A DNA stretch of 37,813 bases, from positions 153,139 to 190,951 of the forward strand of contig MFKO01000008.1 in NCBI GenBank assembly GCA_001779595.1, read 5' to 3'. A model generated the notes under the pieces. That model worked only from the letters and a program-made list of their open reading frames with translations, searched no databases and was not told the DNA's origin. Both the position numbers and the translations under genes were made by a program. Of the stretch, positions 1 to 5,392 are shown one piece after another. How positions within the stretch are numbered: the stretch's first letter is position 1; every line of letters starts with the position of its first letter. The stretch is from Candidatus Kaiserbacteria bacterium RIFCSPHIGHO2_01_FULL_46_22 (GTDB taxonomy: Bacteria; Patescibacteriota; Minisyncoccia; Phycocordibacterales; UBA918).

Positions 1-11
1 TTTCTGACGTT

Positions 12-275
12 ATGGCAATTACTAAAGGCGCCAAAAAGGCCAATCGATCAAGCTTGCGCAAGCGTGTATTTAACTTGCGTCGCAAGAACGCTTTGACTGA
101 TTCAGTCAAAGAGGTACGCAAACTAATTGCTACCGGAGCCAAGGCAGAAGCAGAGAAAAATTTGGCAGCTGCCTACCAGGCTATCGATAAAGCCGCCAAG
201 CGAGGTGTTATCAAGTCCAATACCGCCGCTCGCAAGAAGTCACGATTGGTTGCAGCAATCAATAAGATCAAATAA
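12..275 (+). CDS. rpsT: 30S ribosomal protein S20
   Basis: S20 binds the 5' domain of 16S rRNA early in small-subunit assembly. The 87-residue product has the family's length and its highly basic, all-helical character. It opens with the typical N-terminus MAITKGAKKANRSS and carries basic helix pairs, including RKSRL near the C-terminus. ATG at 12 is used; no SD is visible in the few bases available upstream. A strong intrinsic terminator follows directly at 277-305, so the gene ends its transcript. Identification is confident. Confidence 0.95.
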   Translation: MAITKGAKKANRSSLRKRVFNLRRKNALTDSVKEVRKLIATGAKAEAEKNLAAAYQAIDKAAKRGVIKSNTAARKKSRLVAAINKIK

Positions 276-276
276 C

Positions 277-306
277 AAAAACATCGCGTCAGACGCGATG
301 TTTTTG
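277..306 (+). terminator. rpsT intrinsic terminator
   Basis: A 13-bp perfect stem (277-289 with 293-305) has a 3-nt loop. It runs from an A-tract to a T-tract, so it could terminate on both strands. Confidence 0.9.
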
Positions 307-340
307 TTTGTGTAAACAACGGGGGTGTTAGAATAATGGA

Positions 341-814
341 ATGCCAGAAGACCGAACACGCGCCATTGTTTGGGAAGCACCTGAACATCGCCACTTTAAC
401 AAAAATGCAGATTGGTATTGGGCGCTTTGTATAATTGCGCTCTGCGCTGCAGTGGCGGCCTTCTTTTTTGGCAACTTTATGTTCGCCGTATTGATACTGG
501 TTGGTGCGGCAGTAATGGCGATTCAGTCTGCAAAACCACCGCGCACGGTCCCTTTTATGGTTGGAACCCGCGGTGTGCGTGCCGGGAATCAACTCTTTAC
601 TTACGGCTCGTTAGAGGCCTATCACATAGACGAAGAAGACTCTTGGGGACCACAACTACTCTTGCGCTCCAAACGACTCTATATGCCACTCATCGTGATA
701 CCGATTCCGGAAGAGTATATGTACGAGATTGAAGATCTTTTGCGTGAGCGACTAAAGGAAGAAGAATTGGAAGAACCTTTGGCACACAAAGTGTTGGAAA
801 TGGTTGGTTTCTAG
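341..814 (+). CDS. Hypothetical two-TM membrane protein with cytoplasmic C-terminal domain
   Basis: The 157-residue protein has a polar N-terminus with the WEAPEH segment. Two adjacent hydrophobic helices follow, about residues 27-42 and 46-62, and then a soluble C-terminal domain of roughly 90 residues. That domain alternates beta-type segments (FMVGTRGVRAGNQLF, LLLRSKRLYMPLIVIPIP) and ends in a charged helix rich in E, L and R. A helical hairpin plus a small beta domain resembles PH-like membrane proteins common in Parcubacteria, but I cannot assign a family. No SD precedes ATG 341; a TAGAAT box lies a few bases upstream. The tRNA-Arg promoter overlaps its 3' end. Function unknown. Confidence 0.7.
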   Translation: MPEDRTRAIVWEAPEHRHFNKNADWYWALCIIALCAAVAAFFFGNFMFAVLILVGAAVMAIQSAKPPRTVPFMVGTRGVRAGNQLFTYGSLEAYHIDEEDSWGPQLLLRSKRLYMPLIVIPIPEEYMYEIEDLLRERLKEEELEEPLAHKVLEMVGF

Positions 815-822
815 TGTATATT
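794..822 (+). promoter_or_regulatory. Promoter of tRNA-Arg(GCG)
   Basis: TTGGAA (794-799), a 17-nt spacer and TATATT (817-822) end 31 nt before the tRNA. The -35 and most of the spacer lie inside the end of the preceding gene. Confidence 0.6.
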
Positions 823-853
823 TGCTCGGTCTGGACCCAGACTAAGATCAAAT

Positions 854-925
854 GCTCCCGTAGTTTAATGGATAGAATTTAGGTTTGCGGTACCTGAGAT
901 CCAAGTTCGATTCTTGGCGGGAGCA
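854..925 (+). tRNA. tRNA-Arg (anticodon GCG)
   Basis: The cloverleaf is complete. The acceptor is GCTCCCG/CGGGAGC, the anticodon stem TAGGT/ACCTG (one T-G wobble), the loop TTGCGGT with anticodon GCG, and the T-arm CCAAG-TTCGATT-CTTGG, with discriminator A. The length is 72 nt. CCA is not encoded (ACAT follows). Anticodon GCG instead of the usual ACG suggests no A34-to-I34 editing for this box. Confidence 0.93.
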
Positions 926-932
926 CATAAAC

Positions 933-958
933 AAAAAGCGGCCATTGGGCCGCTTTTT
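933..958 (+). terminator. tRNA-Arg(GCG) terminator
   Basis: An 11-bp stem (933-943 with 948-958) with loop ATTG and a T5 tail. It is a simple hairpin that does not extend into the tRNA, unlike those of the minus-strand tRNAs. Confidence 0.88.
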
Positions 959-997
959 GTGTGTCTGTCGTTTAGTTAAGGTTGCGCGGGATTAAGT

Positions 998-1477
998 TCA
1001 AAACCAGCTCATTAATGCTAGCCACAAACGGGAGAATATCCCGAGTGGGGAAGTGGGCGTCGACGGATTGGTGTCCGTAGCAGTTTCGAATTGAGCGCTG
1101 GCAGGTGCTGGTTCTATATTTTTGATCTCACCATCCAATGGTTGGTATTTCTTTTCAGAACCTACTTGAGGCGGGGATACAGGGTCTTTAGAGTCTTTGC
1201 CGAGTTCTTCGTCGGTACACAAACCTTCGTGAACGAAAGTCGCGCCTTCGCTCTCCAGTACACAACGATTGCCGTAAGTCGCATACTCGGTGCAGACTGC
1301 GTCCCGTTCGCCTAGGCCGTAGGTCATATCAGGTCTGATACAGCTTACCTGTCTGGTGCCGCAAACCGGACGATATTCCATTGTGCACATTCCAGCCGCC
1401 TGCGTTGGCACACTGAATGCTGTCATATGGACAGTAAGGGTGAGCAATAGAACTGCTCCCAAAAGAAGGTATTTCAT
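998..1477 (-). CDS. Secreted Kazal-like cysteine-rich protein
   Basis: The 159-residue protein starts with a clear signal peptide (residues 1-28: K, then a long Leu/Val core, then A-x-A-type TQAAG). The mature N-terminus carries six cysteines at 31, 39, 46, 62, 72 and 87. The context CTMEYRPVCG and YGNRC matches the Kazal serine-protease-inhibitor pattern, with an unusually long segment between Cys46 and Cys62. A Pro/Ser/Thr/Glu-rich linker follows (about 95-143), then a hydrophobic C-terminus (IFSRLWLALMSWF) that could be a membrane anchor. Kazal inhibitors block serine proteases outside the cell; that activity here is inferred only. No SD is visible. The upstream region is the palindrome following tRNA-Ser. 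Confidence 0.72.
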   Translation of the reverse strand: MKYLLLGAVLLLTLTVHMTAFSVPTQAAGMCTMEYRPVCGTRQVSCIRPDMTYGLGERDAVCTEYATYGNRCVLESEGATFVHEGLCTDEELGKDSKDPVSPPQVGSEKKYQPLDGEIKNIEPAPASAQFETATDTNPSTPTSPLGIFSRLWLALMSWF

Positions 1478-1529
1478 ATACTTAGCTATGACGTAGAACT
1501 CTGGTTTGTATTACGCCAGTGCTAAGTAT
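1478..1529. repeat. Foldback element D, downstream of tRNA-Ser
   Basis: Nine-bp outer arms ATACTTAGC/GCTAAGTAT (1478-1486 with 1521-1529) enclose a small hairpin: CTGG (1501-1504), loop TTTGTATTACG, CCAG (1516-1519). The loop resembles the core of the larger elements behind tRNA-Arg(TCT), tRNA-Val and tRNA-His (TTT-n-AT-n-n-CGC). It sits 6 bp past the tRNA-Ser 3' end and directly before the Kazal-like start codon, so it is also that gene's leader. Confidence 0.6.
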
Positions 1530-1535
1530 GTTTTG

Positions 1536-1622
1536 CGGAAGCGGTGAGATTCGAACTCACGGTCCCCGTTAAGAGACTCCTGTTTTCAAGACAGGTGCAA
1601 TCGACCACTCTGCCACGCTTCC
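1536..1622 (-). tRNA. tRNA-Ser (anticodon TGA)
   Basis: 87-nt class II tRNA on the minus strand. The acceptor is GGAAGCG/CGCTTCC, the anticodon stem CCTGT/ACAGG with loop CTTGAAA (anticodon TGA), and there is a long variable arm. The T-arm is CGTGAG-TTCGAAT-CTCACC, with discriminator G. CCA is not encoded. Confidence 0.95.
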
Positions 1623-1631
1623 GTGACATCG

Positions 1632-1659
1632 ATACTAGCAAAAAATATCAATTATCCAA
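1632..1659 (-). promoter_or_regulatory. Promoter of tRNA-Ser
   Basis: On the minus strand: TTGGAT (1659-1654), 16-nt spacer, TAGTAT (1637-1632), about 10 nt before the tRNA. It diverges from the ruvX start region. Confidence 0.55.
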
Positions 1660-1678
1660 AATGTGATAATCTAACCGG

Positions 1679-2059
1679 ATGCGAATTATGGGAATTGATT
1701 ATGGCACCAAGCGGGTCGGCGTGGCACTTACTGACGAGAGTGGCCGGATGGCTTTTCCGCATATTGTCCTTAATAATGACAACAAACTTCTTGAAAGTTT
1801 GGAGAAAATCATTGAAGAAAGGGGTGTAAAGGAGATTGTGATCGGGCACTCACTCGACCGGTCGGGGCAACCAAACATTGTTCATAGTGAAGTGGAAGAA
1901 TTGATTGGCGACCTCACTTTGCAGGTTGGTTTGCCGATCCATCTAGAACCGGAACAGTATTCCACTCAAGAAGCGTTACGTGATCAGGGTCGCACTTCAC
2001 AGACTGACGCGTCGGCTGCTGCCATCATACTGAATAGTTTTATAACCAAGAAAAAATGA
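1679..2059 (+). CDS. ruvX: Putative Holliday junction resolvase RuvX/YqgF
   Basis: The RNase H-fold YqgF family acts in Holliday-junction resolution and/or pre-16S rRNA 5'-end processing. The 126-residue protein has the family length and motif set: MGIDYGTKRVGVALTD (first catalytic Asp in GIDYG), the IVIGHSLDRSG strand with the IGxP-like region changed to IGHS, the E-Y-STQEA segment near residue 98, and the terminal DASAAAIIL helix supplying the last acidic residue. A GATAAT box (1665-1670) lies 8 nt before the ATG and there is no SD, suggesting a nearly leaderless mRNA. Its end overlaps the next gene by 4 nt. Confidence 0.92.
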   Translation: MRIMGIDYGTKRVGVALTDESGRMAFPHIVLNNDNKLLESLEKIIEERGVKEIVIGHSLDRSGQPNIVHSEVEELIGDLTLQVGLPIHLEPEQYSTQEALRDQGRTSQTDASAAAIILNSFITKKK

Positions 2060-2400
2060 TAAGTTACGAAGATTTTGCGAAGCTTGAGATTAAAATCGGC
2101 ACGATCATTGCTGTTGAGGTAGTTGAGGATGCTGACAAACTTTTGAAATTAACAGTTGATTTGGGTGAAGTTGATGAGGAGGGTAATTCAAAACCTCGTC
2201 AAATCGTTTCTGGTATTCGTCAGTATTTTGAAGACTCGCAAGAGTTGGTGGGAAAACAGTGTCCTTTCCTGACCAATCTCGAGCCGCGGGTGATACGAGG
2301 TTTTGAAAGCCAGGGAATGATCTTGGCGGCCAGTGCTGATGATAGTTTTGCGTTACTACACCCAAGTACACAGTTGTCGGCTGGCTCTAAGGTAAAATAG
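2056..2400 (+). CDS. Free-standing tRNA-binding (EMAP II-like) domain, MetRS beta-subunit type
   Basis: 114 residues form one OB-fold tRNA-binding domain (Trbp111/CsaA/MetG-C family). Visible hallmarks are FAKLEIKIGTI at the start, the VEDADKLLKLTVDLG segment, RQIVSGI, and the RGFESQGMILAA block near the C-terminus. In many bacteria this domain is the C-terminal part of MetRS. Here metG (36011-37453) ends without it, so this protein is a plausible in-trans partner. That pairing is inference; a CsaA-like chaperone or general tRNA-binding role is the alternative. It overlaps the ruvX stop by 4 nt, indicating translational coupling. Confidence 0.85.
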   Translation: MISYEDFAKLEIKIGTIIAVEVVEDADKLLKLTVDLGEVDEEGNSKPRQIVSGIRQYFEDSQELVGKQCPFLTNLEPRVIRGFESQGMILAASADDSFALLHPSTQLSAGSKVK

Positions 2401-2404
2401 CAAG

Positions 2405-3103
2405 ATGGAAGTGGAAACTAATAAGCGGTCTCCTACCAAGGCCGAATTCTATTCGGCCTTGGTTTGGATATTGGCCGGCGCTTCACTGGTAATTTTCTGT
2501 GTTTTAGGATTGTTAAACACTTCGGTTCCTGGAGTCAGGGAACTGATTGGTATCTTATCTTCAATTGACGGCAAGTATGTTTATTTAGCTGCCTTCGTTT
2601 CTATTTTTATTGAAGGGCTTTATTTCGTCGGTAGTTTTTTTCCGGGGTCAACTCTCATTGTGATTCTGGCGTTACTCTCACAGTTGTCCGGTCCGGCAGT
2701 TTTTGTCGGTACTATACTGTCGATATTCTCTGGTTGGTGCTTGGCGAGCTTGGTTAACATTTGGCTCGCTAAAACCTACCATCTCAAAGTCGCCCGCTTG
2801 GAAGAAAAGATTGACTACAAGATTGAGGATCGGCTTTTGATTACTTGGTTTCCAGCATTTAGAGCCAACTATGAAGTGGCCCAAGTCACAGAAGGAGGTA
2901 ATCCCACCAAAGTTTTTTGGTCCTCGGTTCGAGTGAAGTTTTGGGCTAGTGGAGCGGCGGCGATGGTAATGTTAATTGTTCCGCTTTTTATTGACATCAA
3001 TGAAGTAAGTAACGAGGAGGGATTCCTATCTGTCGCAGCGGTAGCAGTAATTAGTTTCGGGGTGGGGTTTTGGAAGTTACGTAGGTATTTTAAACAAGCG
3101 TAG
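2405..3103 (+). CDS. DedA/VTT-like integral membrane protein
   Basis: The 232-residue protein has a hydrophobic segment near residues 18-40, then the conserved-looking stretch FIEGLYFVGSFFPGSTLIV. This resembles the DedA/VTT re-entrant loop (E and FPG motif). More hydrophobic segments follow (about 95-120, 175-195, 205-223), ending in a basic WKLRRYFKQ tail. DedA proteins are linked to lipid-carrier flipping and membrane homeostasis. The loop between the E and R motifs is atypical, so this is a divergent member. A TAAAAT box (2393-2398) lies 6 nt before the ATG with no SD: a leaderless-type start 4 nt after the previous stop. Confidence 0.6.
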   Translation: MEVETNKRSPTKAEFYSALVWILAGASLVIFCVLGLLNTSVPGVRELIGILSSIDGKYVYLAAFVSIFIEGLYFVGSFFPGSTLIVILALLSQLSGPAVFVGTILSIFSGWCLASLVNIWLAKTYHLKVARLEEKIDYKIEDRLLITWFPAFRANYEVAQVTEGGNPTKVFWSSVRVKFWASGAAAMVMLIVPLFIDINEVSNEEGFLSVAAVAVISFGVGFWKLRRYFKQA

Positions 3104-3120
3104 CGTAGGTTTTTGAATAT

Positions 3121-3392
3121 AGGCTTCTGCAGGAAGTTCGGTCAGGAGTCGGGTGGTTTTATAATCGCTGACAACCGGAGTTTTTTATGTGGGGTCAAGT
3201 TGCTAAGTATAATTCCTCGTTACACTCGAATTCTGCTAAGCACTTCCTCCCCGGGCTCGCCTATTTTTGCTCTAGGAGAGGAGCAAAAATTACGGCTCCG
3301 CTTGGCACCAAGACACGTAAGTGAAGCAGTTCACTTACTATGAAGAAAATCACCCATTAATTAATGGGTGATTTTCTTCATGTCTTGGTGCC
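3121..3392. repeat. Foldback element A, downstream of tRNA-Arg(TCT)
   Basis: A non-coding region dense in nested inverted repeats between the DedA-like gene and the tRNA. Distal part: GTCAGGAGTCG (3141-3151) followed by the core TTTTATAATCGCT (3157-3169), in the loop of a GGTT/AACC hairpin. Arms AGGAAGT/ACTTCCT lie further out. Middle: TTTTTGCTC/GAGCAAAAA hairpin near 3270-3296. Proximal: a 20-bp-arm perfect palindrome (3341-3380) framed by GGCACCAAGACA (3304-3315) and TGTCTTGGTGCC (3381-3392). The last 4 nt lie inside the tRNA. A 25-nt hairpin insert (3316-3340; arms 3317-3325/3330-3338, loop GCAG) interrupts the distal arm only. Confidence 0.75.
3341..3380. terminator. Bidirectional terminator between DedA-like gene and tRNA-Arg(TCT)
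   Basis: A perfect 40-bp palindrome with two 20-nt arms and no spacer. It has A/T-rich flanks with T-runs on both strands (TTTTCTTCA), fitting termination of both convergent transcripts. Confidence 0.8.
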
Positions 3393-3460
3393 CCCGCTAG
3401 GAATCGAACCTAGAATAACGGCTTAGAAGTCCGCAGTTATATCCATTTAACTACAGGGGC
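3389..3460 (-). tRNA. tRNA-Arg (anticodon TCT)
   Basis: 72 nt on the minus strand. The acceptor is GCCCCTG/CGGGGGC (one T-G wobble), D-arm GTTA-AATGGAT-ATAAC, anticodon loop CTTCTAA (TCT), T-arm CTAGG-TTCGATT-CCTAG, discriminator A. The anticodon stem GCGGA/GCCGT has an A31-G39 mismatch next to the loop and a G27-T43 wobble. CCA is not encoded. Confidence 0.93.
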
Positions 3461-3673
3461 GAACGAGGAGGTAAATGAAAGTTTACTTGCATTTAAGCTC
3501 CGAGTGAAGACCCTGAAAGAAATTTTGTTAAGCATTAGCGCAAGCAAAACTTTCTTACAGGGGCAATGAAGTCCTTGAATGAATTGTTCATACAAGGGGC
3601 AGATGAACAGGCAACGGTATTACCCTAACAGATTTTTATGTTTTATAGAATGGCAGCGATGGGGTAGTCTCTA
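3461..3673. other. Non-coding region upstream of tRNA-Arg(TCT) with copies of the tRNA 5' end
   Basis: No convincing gene is seen. The plus-strand string TACAGGGGC, complement of the first nine bases of tRNA-Arg(TCT), recurs at 3556-3564 and, with one change, as TACAAGGGGC at 3591-3600. Small hairpins include GTAAA/TTTAC (about 3471-3485) and CTTG-A-ATGAA/TTCAT-A-CAAG (about 3574-3597). The tRNA promoter lies within it. Confidence 0.5.
3480..3508 (-). promoter_or_regulatory. Putative promoter of tRNA-Arg(TCT)
   Basis: On the minus strand: TTCACT (3508-3503), 17-nt spacer, TAAACT (3485-3480), about 20 nt before the tRNA. Confidence 0.45.
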
Positions 3674-3702
3674 TTGACTTTTATGCATAAATATGCTATT
3701 AT
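3674..3702 (+). promoter_or_regulatory. Promoter of the 61-residue membrane-protein cassette
   Basis: TTGACT (3674-3679), 17-nt spacer, TATTAT (3697-3702); about 30 nt leader to the SD-led start at 3742. Confidence 0.75.
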
Positions 3703-3741
3703 ATAGAAAGTGTAAATGGCTGATTGTAAGGAGTAAAAGCC

Positions 3742-3927
3742 ATGTTGAAGTCTATACAGAATGCTGTCTTCACAGAGTCCGGCATGATCAGAGTGCGCTG
3801 GTGGTGGTTGGCTCTGCCAGCAGCCTACGCAGCACTCAACGTCGTAGCGGCGTGGATGATCCTGCTTGGGGCTGGAGGAAGACCAGATCCGTTCTGGCAC
3901 GCACCGCTCTACTTGATGTTCGGCTAA
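3742..3927 (+). CDS. Small membrane protein in an autonomous cassette
   Basis: The 61-residue protein has a short polar N-terminus, a basic-aromatic patch (RVRWWW), a hydrophobic helix of about 22 residues (LALPAAYAALNVVAAWMILL), then GAGGRPDPFWHAPLYLMFG. I do not recognise a family. The gene is convincing from its signals: a near-consensus promoter (3674-3702), AAGGAG (3728-3733) 8 nt before the ATG, and its own terminator (3940-3975). Such a strong SD is absent from the core genes of this window, so its expression style differs from its neighbours. It ends in Gly like the 49-residue protein at 8357, which may be coincidence. Function unknown. Confidence 0.7.
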   Translation: MLKSIQNAVFTESGMIRVRWWWLALPAAYAALNVVAAWMILLGAGGRPDPFWHAPLYLMFG

Positions 3928-3939
3928 GGTTGAACATTC

Positions 3940-3975
3940 AAAGGCCGACAATCGTAAGATTGCCGGCCTTTTATT
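3940..3975 (+). terminator. Terminator of the 3742 cassette
   Basis: Stem AAAGGCCG-A-CAATC / GATTG-C-CGGCCTTT with loop GTAA and one A-C mismatch, followed by a T-rich tail (TTTTATTTTTG). Confidence 0.88.
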
Positions 3976-3990
3976 TTTGTCGAAAACGCT

Positions 3991-4194
3991 GATGAGGGAT
4001 TTAGTCAGGAGTCGACTAATTTCATAGTCGCTATCGCTCCTTGAAATTATGTCGCTCACGACCCTGACTCGTTTGTGATAAGTCACATAGCTCCGTCCTT
4101 CAAATCCCTCCGCAACAGTGCGCAGGCACTGTTGCTCATCGCCCACAAATAAAAACCACCGCGCATGCGGTGGTTTTTATTTGTGGGCGATGAG
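3991..4194. repeat. Foldback element B, downstream of tRNA-Val
   Basis: A non-coding region between the 3742 cassette and tRNA-Val. The distal end GATGAGGGATTT (3991-4002) is a direct copy of tRNA-Val 3' sequence (4189-4200). Next come GTCAGGAGTCG (4004-4014, shared with element A) and the core TTTCATAGTCGCT (4020-4032). These lie inside a long hairpin with arms AGTCAGGAGTCG/CGACCCTGACT and TAATTTCA/TGAAATTA. Then an inverted tRNA copy TTCAAATCCCTC (4099-4110) is separated by a 9-bp hairpin (4113-4121/4126-4134, loop GCAG) from a 28-bp perfect palindrome arm (4135-4162 with 4167-4194). The right arm covers the last 11 nt of the tRNA. Confidence 0.8.
4135..4194. terminator. 28-bp palindrome/terminator overlapping the tRNA-Val 3' end
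   Basis: Arms 4135-4162 and 4167-4194 pair perfectly around loop GCAT. T-rich segments lie on both strands. On the minus strand it follows tRNA-Val, but pairing it fully would consume the 3' acceptor strand and part of the T-stem. Confidence 0.8.
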
Positions 4195-4256
4195 GGATTT
4201 GAACCCCCGACCTTCGCTGTGTAAAAGCGCTGCTCTACCAACTGAGCTAATCGCCC
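4184..4256 (-). tRNA. tRNA-Val (anticodon TAC)
   Basis: 73 nt on the minus strand. The acceptor is GGGCGAT/ATCGCCC, D-arm GCTC-AGTTGGTA-GAGC, anticodon loop TTTACAC (TAC), T-arm GGGGG-TTCAAAT-CCCTC, discriminator A. The anticodon stem GCGCT/AGCGA has a G27-A43 mismatch at its base. CCA is not encoded. Confidence 0.94.
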
Positions 4257-4271
4257 GACTTGGACCGCTCC

Positions 4272-4299
4272 ATAGTACAAGTTTTTTGAATTATTTCAA
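4272..4299 (-). promoter_or_regulatory. Promoter of tRNA-Val
   Basis: On the minus strand: TTGAAA (4299-4294), 16-nt spacer, TACTAT (4277-4272), 15 nt before the tRNA. Confidence 0.7.
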
Positions 4300-4337
4300 T
4301 AAAGGAGGAAACTCGTATAGTATTTAGGCGAATCGCT

Positions 4338-4613
4338 ATGTTAGAGATACAGTGCATAATCAATGGTAAGGTACAGGGTGTGGCTTATCGTACCTATGTG
4401 CAAGATTCTGCTACGGCGCTTGGGCTGGTTGGTTATACACGAAATTTACCCGACGGTACGGTGGAGGTTGTTGCACAGGGCGACCCTTCAACACTGAAGG
4501 AGTTCATCGAGCATCTGCACGAAGGTTCGTTAACGGCGGTTGTGGAAGGTGTGGCAGTCGAGTGGCGCACGGTAAGAAAAGAATTAGACGACTTTTCCAT
4601 CCGGCACAATTAA
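4338..4613 (+). CDS. acyP: Acylphosphatase
   Basis: Acylphosphatase hydrolyses carboxyl-phosphate bonds such as acetyl- or carbamoyl-phosphate in the cytosol. The 91 residues match the family length. The signature GKVQGVAYRTYV contains the phosphate-binding loop and catalytic Arg18, and GYTRNLPDGTVEVVAQG contains catalytic Asn36 and the second signature. A TATAGT box (4316-4321) lies 16 nt before the ATG; the GGAGG at about 4305 is too far upstream to act as SD. The next gene starts 5 nt after its stop, so they are probably co-transcribed. Confidence 0.95.
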   Translation: MLEIQCIINGKVQGVAYRTYVQDSATALGLVGYTRNLPDGTVEVVAQGDPSTLKEFIEHLHEGSLTAVVEGVAVEWRTVRKELDDFSIRHN

Positions 4614-4618
4614 AACTT

Positions 4619-5356
4619 ATGAATGAACCACAAGTAATTTCTGAAAACGACGACATCTTGGTAATTAACAAACCAACTGGTTTGGCTGTGCATGGTGAAG
4701 GGGTTGATCCGACAGGTACAGTAGTGGAATGGTTTTTAAGCCGCGTGCCGCAGGCACGCGGCGTCGGCGAGCCACGCATCGGTAAGGATGGCAAAGAAAT
4801 CGAACGTAGTGGCATCGTGCATCGTCTTGATCGCGACACCTCAGGCGTAATGGTTTTAGCCAAGACCCAAACAGCCTTCGATCATTTAAAGAGTGAATTT
4901 TTGGAAAGGCGGGTTAAGAAGGAATATCGCGCGCTCGTTTATGGTGCTATGAAAGAACGGTGGGGAACGATAAATCGTTCGATTGGACGGAGTACCAAGG
5001 ATTGGAAACTTCGTTCTGCAGACCGTGGAGCGAAAGGACACTTGCGCGAAGCGGTGACTGAATGGGAGTGTATTCAAATCGGACAGTATGAGGACAAGTC
5101 GTTTTCGTATTTAAGACTGCGCCCGAAGACTGGTCGAATGCACCAGCTTCGAGTTCATCTCAAAGCTATTGGTCGCCCAATAGTGGGGGATCAACTTTAC
5201 GCAGGTAACCAACTAGGCGAAGGTGGTGACTTAAAACTGGACAGGTTAGCTCTGCACGCTTTCTCTTTGGTATTTGCTTTACCGTCTGGTGAAGTTCAGA
5301 CGTTTGAGTCGCCAGTGCCGGCGGAGCTTAATGCCGCTATTGAACTTCTGGGTTAA
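4619..5356 (+). CDS. RluA-family RNA pseudouridine synthase
   Basis: This enzyme converts uridine to pseudouridine in rRNA or tRNA. The 245-residue protein shows the RluA signature HRLDRDTSG (residues 68-76) with catalytic Asp71, the early strand DDILVINKPTGLAVH, and the C-terminal RLRPKTGRMHQLRVHL motif. There is no N-terminal S4 domain, so it is a compact RluA-like form; the exact target uridine is unknown. I chose ATG 4619 because the protein then begins directly with the catalytic-domain strand and the gene sits 5 nt after acyP. An in-frame ATG at 4562 would add 19 basic residues inside acyP. A 10-bp hairpin with GCA loop (4740-4762) is encoded in frame. Confidence 0.92.
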   Translation: MNEPQVISENDDILVINKPTGLAVHGEGVDPTGTVVEWFLSRVPQARGVGEPRIGKDGKEIERSGIVHRLDRDTSGVMVLAKTQTAFDHLKSEFLERRVKKEYRALVYGAMKERWGTINRSIGRSTKDWKLRSADRGAKGHLREAVTEWECIQIGQYEDKSFSYLRLRPKTGRMHQLRVHLKAIGRPIVGDQLYAGNQLGEGGDLKLDRLALHAFSLVFALPSGEVQTFESPVPAELNAAIELLG

Positions 5357-5392
5357 TAGTGTTAGAGTACGCCCACTTTTTAAGACAGTATT

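Noticed and set aside
3113-3343. A 76-codon open frame on the plus strand through element A
   Set aside because: It lies in nested inverted repeats, has no start signal and gives a sequence without domain character.
3643-4146. A 167-codon open frame on the minus strand across element B
   Set aside because: It runs through tRNA-like repeats, hairpins and the terminator of the 3742 cassette, overlaps that gene's coding region, and has no recognisable protein features. Openness is best explained by composition.
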